Below are positions 61,983 through 64,000 of a stretch of 64,000 bases of DNA, in pieces. A program made the position numbers and the translations under genes. Under the pieces are notes generated by a model that saw only the letters and a list, made by a program, of their open reading frames with translations, was not told the DNA's origin and ran no database searches. Position 1 is the first letter of the stretch. The number at the start of each line of letters is the position of its first letter. The stretch is from Limihaloglobus sulfuriphilus. GTDB taxonomy: Bacteria; Planctomycetota; Phycisphaerae; Sedimentisphaerales; Sedimentisphaeraceae. The stretch spans positions 3,100,001 to 3,164,000 of the forward strand of contig NZ_CP019646.1 of assembly GCF_001999965.1 (NCBI RefSeq). The letters run 5' to 3'.

Positions 61983-62889
61983 ACAACAAGTAGAAAATCT
62001 AATCGCTGAAGCAGAGGCTCTTCTTTCAAGTTACAAACAGCAATGGAAAGGGCTTTCTTGGCGTGAGAAAGTGTTGTTACTAGTGGATTTAAATATACCC
62101 ATATCAGACTTGGGGGTCTATTCTAATTATAGAGTAGCAAATCTTGCTGCAAGAGAGAGGCTTCGTTTATATTTCATAGAACATGTCGGGGAAATAATTC
62201 ATAAAGAGGAACTTCGTGTTGTAAGTGGTATATCAGAGTTTGGGCGTAGGGTTCGCGAATTGAGGGTTGAGGATGGCTATAAGATTATTACCGGTGTCGG
62301 TGATAGTGGAGAGTTTTTGGGACTAACCCCGGAAGAATATAAACTCTTAGACAAGGAGCCGGACCTGAATGCTGCGCACAGATGGCACATCGCAAATAGG
62401 ATTAAAAGAGAAACAAAAGGAGGCAGTCAAGCAAAAATTCTTTGTTTTCTGAAAGAATTTGTTGGGAAAGTGGTGACTAATGATGAGTTGTATAATGTCT
62501 CAGGTGCGAAGGAATTTGGCAGAAGAGTCAGGGAGCTAAGAACGGAAGAAGGCTATGCAATATCAACCAAATTTACAGGTCGCCCTGATTTAAGGGTTGG
62601 GGAATATGTCTTAGAATCTCTAAATCGAGTAGCAGATCCCCATGATCGGAAAATACCTTACGAGGTACAAAAACAAGTCTACGAAAGGGATAATAATACA
62701 TGTAGGCTGTGCGGCTGGAATCATCATAAATGGACAAAGCAGGATCCGAGAATTCTCGAATTACACCACATTCGGGAACATGCAAAGGGAGGTCAAAACT
62801 CATTAGACAATGTTATTTTGCTTTGCAGTAAATGTCACGACAAGGTTCATGCAAAAAAACTTTCAGTACCAGATAATATTTTAGATTAA
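61957..62889 (+). CDS. HNH endonuclease with two winged-helix-like repeats (probable restriction enzyme)
   Basis: Two related segments, RLRLYFIEHVGEIIHKEELR plus EFGRRVRELRVEDGYKI and KILCFLKEFVGKVVTNDELY plus EFGRRVRELRTEEGYAI, look like DNA-binding repeats. An HNH domain follows at about 232-300: CRLCGWNHHKW, ILELHHIREHAKGGQNSLDN and LLCSKCHDKVH, with two CxxC pairs for zinc. It lies between the methyltransferase and Vsr and is the best candidate for the cutting enzyme of the system. Confidence 0.8.
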   Translation: MTLEKASYEQQVENLIAEAEALLSSYKQQWKGLSWREKVLLLVDLNIPISDLGVYSNYRVANLAARERLRLYFIEHVGEIIHKEELRVVSGISEFGRRVRELRVEDGYKIITGVGDSGEFLGLTPEEYKLLDKEPDLNAAHRWHIANRIKRETKGGSQAKILCFLKEFVGKVVTNDELYNVSGAKEFGRRVRELRTEEGYAISTKFTGRPDLRVGEYVLESLNRVADPHDRKIPYEVQKQVYERDNNTCRLCGWNHHKWTKQDPRILELHHIREHAKGGQNSLDNVILLCSKCHDKVHAKKLSVPDNILD

Positions 62890-62893
62890 AAAT

Positions 62894-63304
62894 ATGGCTG
62901 ACACATTATCACAACAAGATAGATCCAAGTGTATGTCGGCTAATAAAAACAGTAATACAAAACCTGAAATGCTTGTTAGGCGGTTGGTGTTTTCTCTGGG
63001 TTACAGGTACCGTTTACATAACCGGAAGTTGCCGGGGTGTCCGGATCTGGTTTTTGCCGGACACAAAAAAGTCATCTTTGTGAATGGTTGTTACTGGCAT
63101 AGGCACAATTGCAAAAAAGGTAAATCAACACCCCAAACACGCCAAGAGTTTTGGGAAACTAAATTTAAACGAACGGCTGAACGGGATAAAGAAAATATAA
63201 AGCTTTTGGAAAAAAAAGGGTGGAAAGTTTTGGTTATTTGGGAATGCCAGATAAAGAAAGATATTAAAAAGGTGCAAGAAAAAATCGTTAAATTTTTGGG
63301 TTAG
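62894..63304 (+). CDS. vsr: Very short patch repair endonuclease (Vsr)
   Basis: The 136-residue protein has the Vsr pattern: DRSKCMSANKNSNTKPEMLV at the start, the catalytic CPDLVF with Asp51, and NGCYWHRHNCKKG with Trp68 and His69, positions equal to those of E. coli Vsr. The late WKVLVIWECQIKKD is also typical. It nicks 5' of a T:G mismatch left by deamination of 5-methylcytosine, so it protects the sites of the neighbouring methyltransferase. Confidence 0.93.
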   Translation: MADTLSQQDRSKCMSANKNSNTKPEMLVRRLVFSLGYRYRLHNRKLPGCPDLVFAGHKKVIFVNGCYWHRHNCKKGKSTPQTRQEFWETKFKRTAERDKENIKLLEKKGWKVLVIWECQIKKDIKKVQEKIVKFLG

Positions 63305-63308
63305 CGCC

Positions 63309-64000
63309 ATGCGGGACAAATATATAGCATACGCTTACGGGACGAACCGAGCAGGTAGCAATAAAGCGAATTCCTATGTGAACGCCTTAGACTATCTCCG
63401 TGATATTTTTGCTTCCTCGAATTGTGAGTTTCGCGGTTTGAATGTTTGGCAAGTCACAGATGCCGGTAAACTAACAGATTTGTATCATTTTATCTTAGAG
63501 CAGCAAAGGCTTGGCACTGACGGAATATTCAGAGAGGGCAAACGGTCGAGTTACTGGAAAAATCGGTTTTACTCGGCAGCAATAAAAAATTATGTTGAGT
63601 TTTTGGTAGAGTACCGGTTTGAGGAAAAATTAGATAGTGTTTGCCGCAGTCACTCTGACGGCAGGGCCTTATCAAACGAGCTTATAAAACAAAGAGTAGA
63701 GAACATTGACGCTTTGATACGGTGCGACATTGAAAAGGAAGGCAAGGACGTTGAGGCGACTGTAAAGACAAGGCTCAATCAGAATTACTTTAGGAAAATG
63801 GTTCTGGGCAATTATAGCCATCGCTGCTGTGTTACCGGATTGCCGATACCGGCGATTCTACGTGCTAGTCATATTGCATCTTGGGCCGAGGATAAGAGCA
63901 ACAGGTTAAACCCGTCAAACGGATTGTGTTTGTCCGCGACTTATGACGCGGCGTTCGATAAACATCTGATTAGTTTTGACAAGAATTATCGTTTGCTTTT
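63309..64000 (+). CDS. HNH restriction endonuclease (partial, cut by window end)
   Basis: The ATG at 63309 follows the vsr stop by 4 bp. The 230 visible codons start MRDKYIAYAYGTNRAGSNKA and reach an HNH region of the McrA-like kind: SHRCCVTGLPIPAILRASHI, then NPSNGLCLSATYDAAFDKHL. The C-terminus lies beyond the window. It may be the true restriction enzyme of the island or a second, modification-dependent one. Confidence 0.75.
   Translation, partial: MRDKYIAYAYGTNRAGSNKANSYVNALDYLRDIFASSNCEFRGLNVWQVTDAGKLTDLYHFILEQQRLGTDGIFREGKRSSYWKNRFYSAAIKNYVEFLVEYRFEEKLDSVCRSHSDGRALSNELIKQRVENIDALIRCDIEKEGKDVEATVKTRLNQNYFRKMVLGNYSHRCCVTGLPIPAILRASHIASWAEDKSNRLNPSNGLCLSATYDAAFDKHLISFDKNYRLL

Overview
The window reads as a chromosome segment of a Planctomycetota bacterium, most likely class Phycisphaerae near the Sedimentisphaerales. 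This is inferred from secreted sulfatases and other exported proteins ending in dockerin-like Asp-rich tails (for example RDGKVDLSDLQLLFEQW), a PEP-CTERM protein, several Tat-exported Gfo/Idh/MocA oxidoreductases, and the style of the ribosomal proteins. No rRNA or tRNA gene was recognised, so the placement is not proven.

Region by region. 1-7.9 kb: the S10-spc ribosomal protein operon on the minus strand (rpsJ to rplF, cut by the left edge), with a sigma70-type promoter and a 260-nt structured leader; rplV carries an unusual N-terminal helix-turn-helix-like extension. 8-12.3 kb: two 163-bp terminal-inverted-repeat elements, a peroxiredoxin/persulfide-dioxygenase-like operon, an apparently orphan cobalamin riboswitch with its terminator, and a SYLF lipoprotein. 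12.4-17.9 kb: a polysaccharide-sulfatase operon (two sulfatases and two companions) whose members share one N-terminal binding-type domain. 18-32.4 kb: housekeeping and exported genes (ATP-grasp enzyme, WecA/MraY-type transferase, Nudix-GGDEF fusion, alanine racemase, beta-propeller protein, S55 peptidase, DUF2062 and SSS symporter pair, GLUG/dockerin protein, putative glycosidase).

32.4-52.6 kb is accessory: a restriction-modification pair, an oxidoreductase, a decayed IS30 element, an IS1634-like element interrupted by an ISL3 element, a portal/scaffold/capsid cassette without terminase or tail genes, a DUF4143 ATPase preceded by two 41-bp hairpins, a lytic transglycosylase, and a second IS1634-like copy that splits a PadR-linked membrane gene. 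Both IS1634-like copies are flanked by TTAA, and removing the element plus one TTAA restores the reading frame of the split gene.

52.6-59.2 kb: PadR regulator, MFS-HEAT fusion, Tat oxidoreductase, single-domain response regulator and a URO-D family protein. 59.3-60.3 kb: no genes, but a strong promoter driving a ~145-nt structured RNA with intrinsic terminator, followed by an AT-rich stretch and a cluster of DnaA-box-like sites resembling a replication origin. 60.2 kb to the right edge: a second restriction-modification island with controller boxes, controller protein, cytosine-5 methyltransferase, HNH nuclease, Vsr nuclease and a second HNH nuclease cut by the window end. Gene polarity (ribosomal operon and most genes left of 59 kb on minus, genes right of 60 kb on plus) fits replication diverging from about 60 kb, but this is inference.
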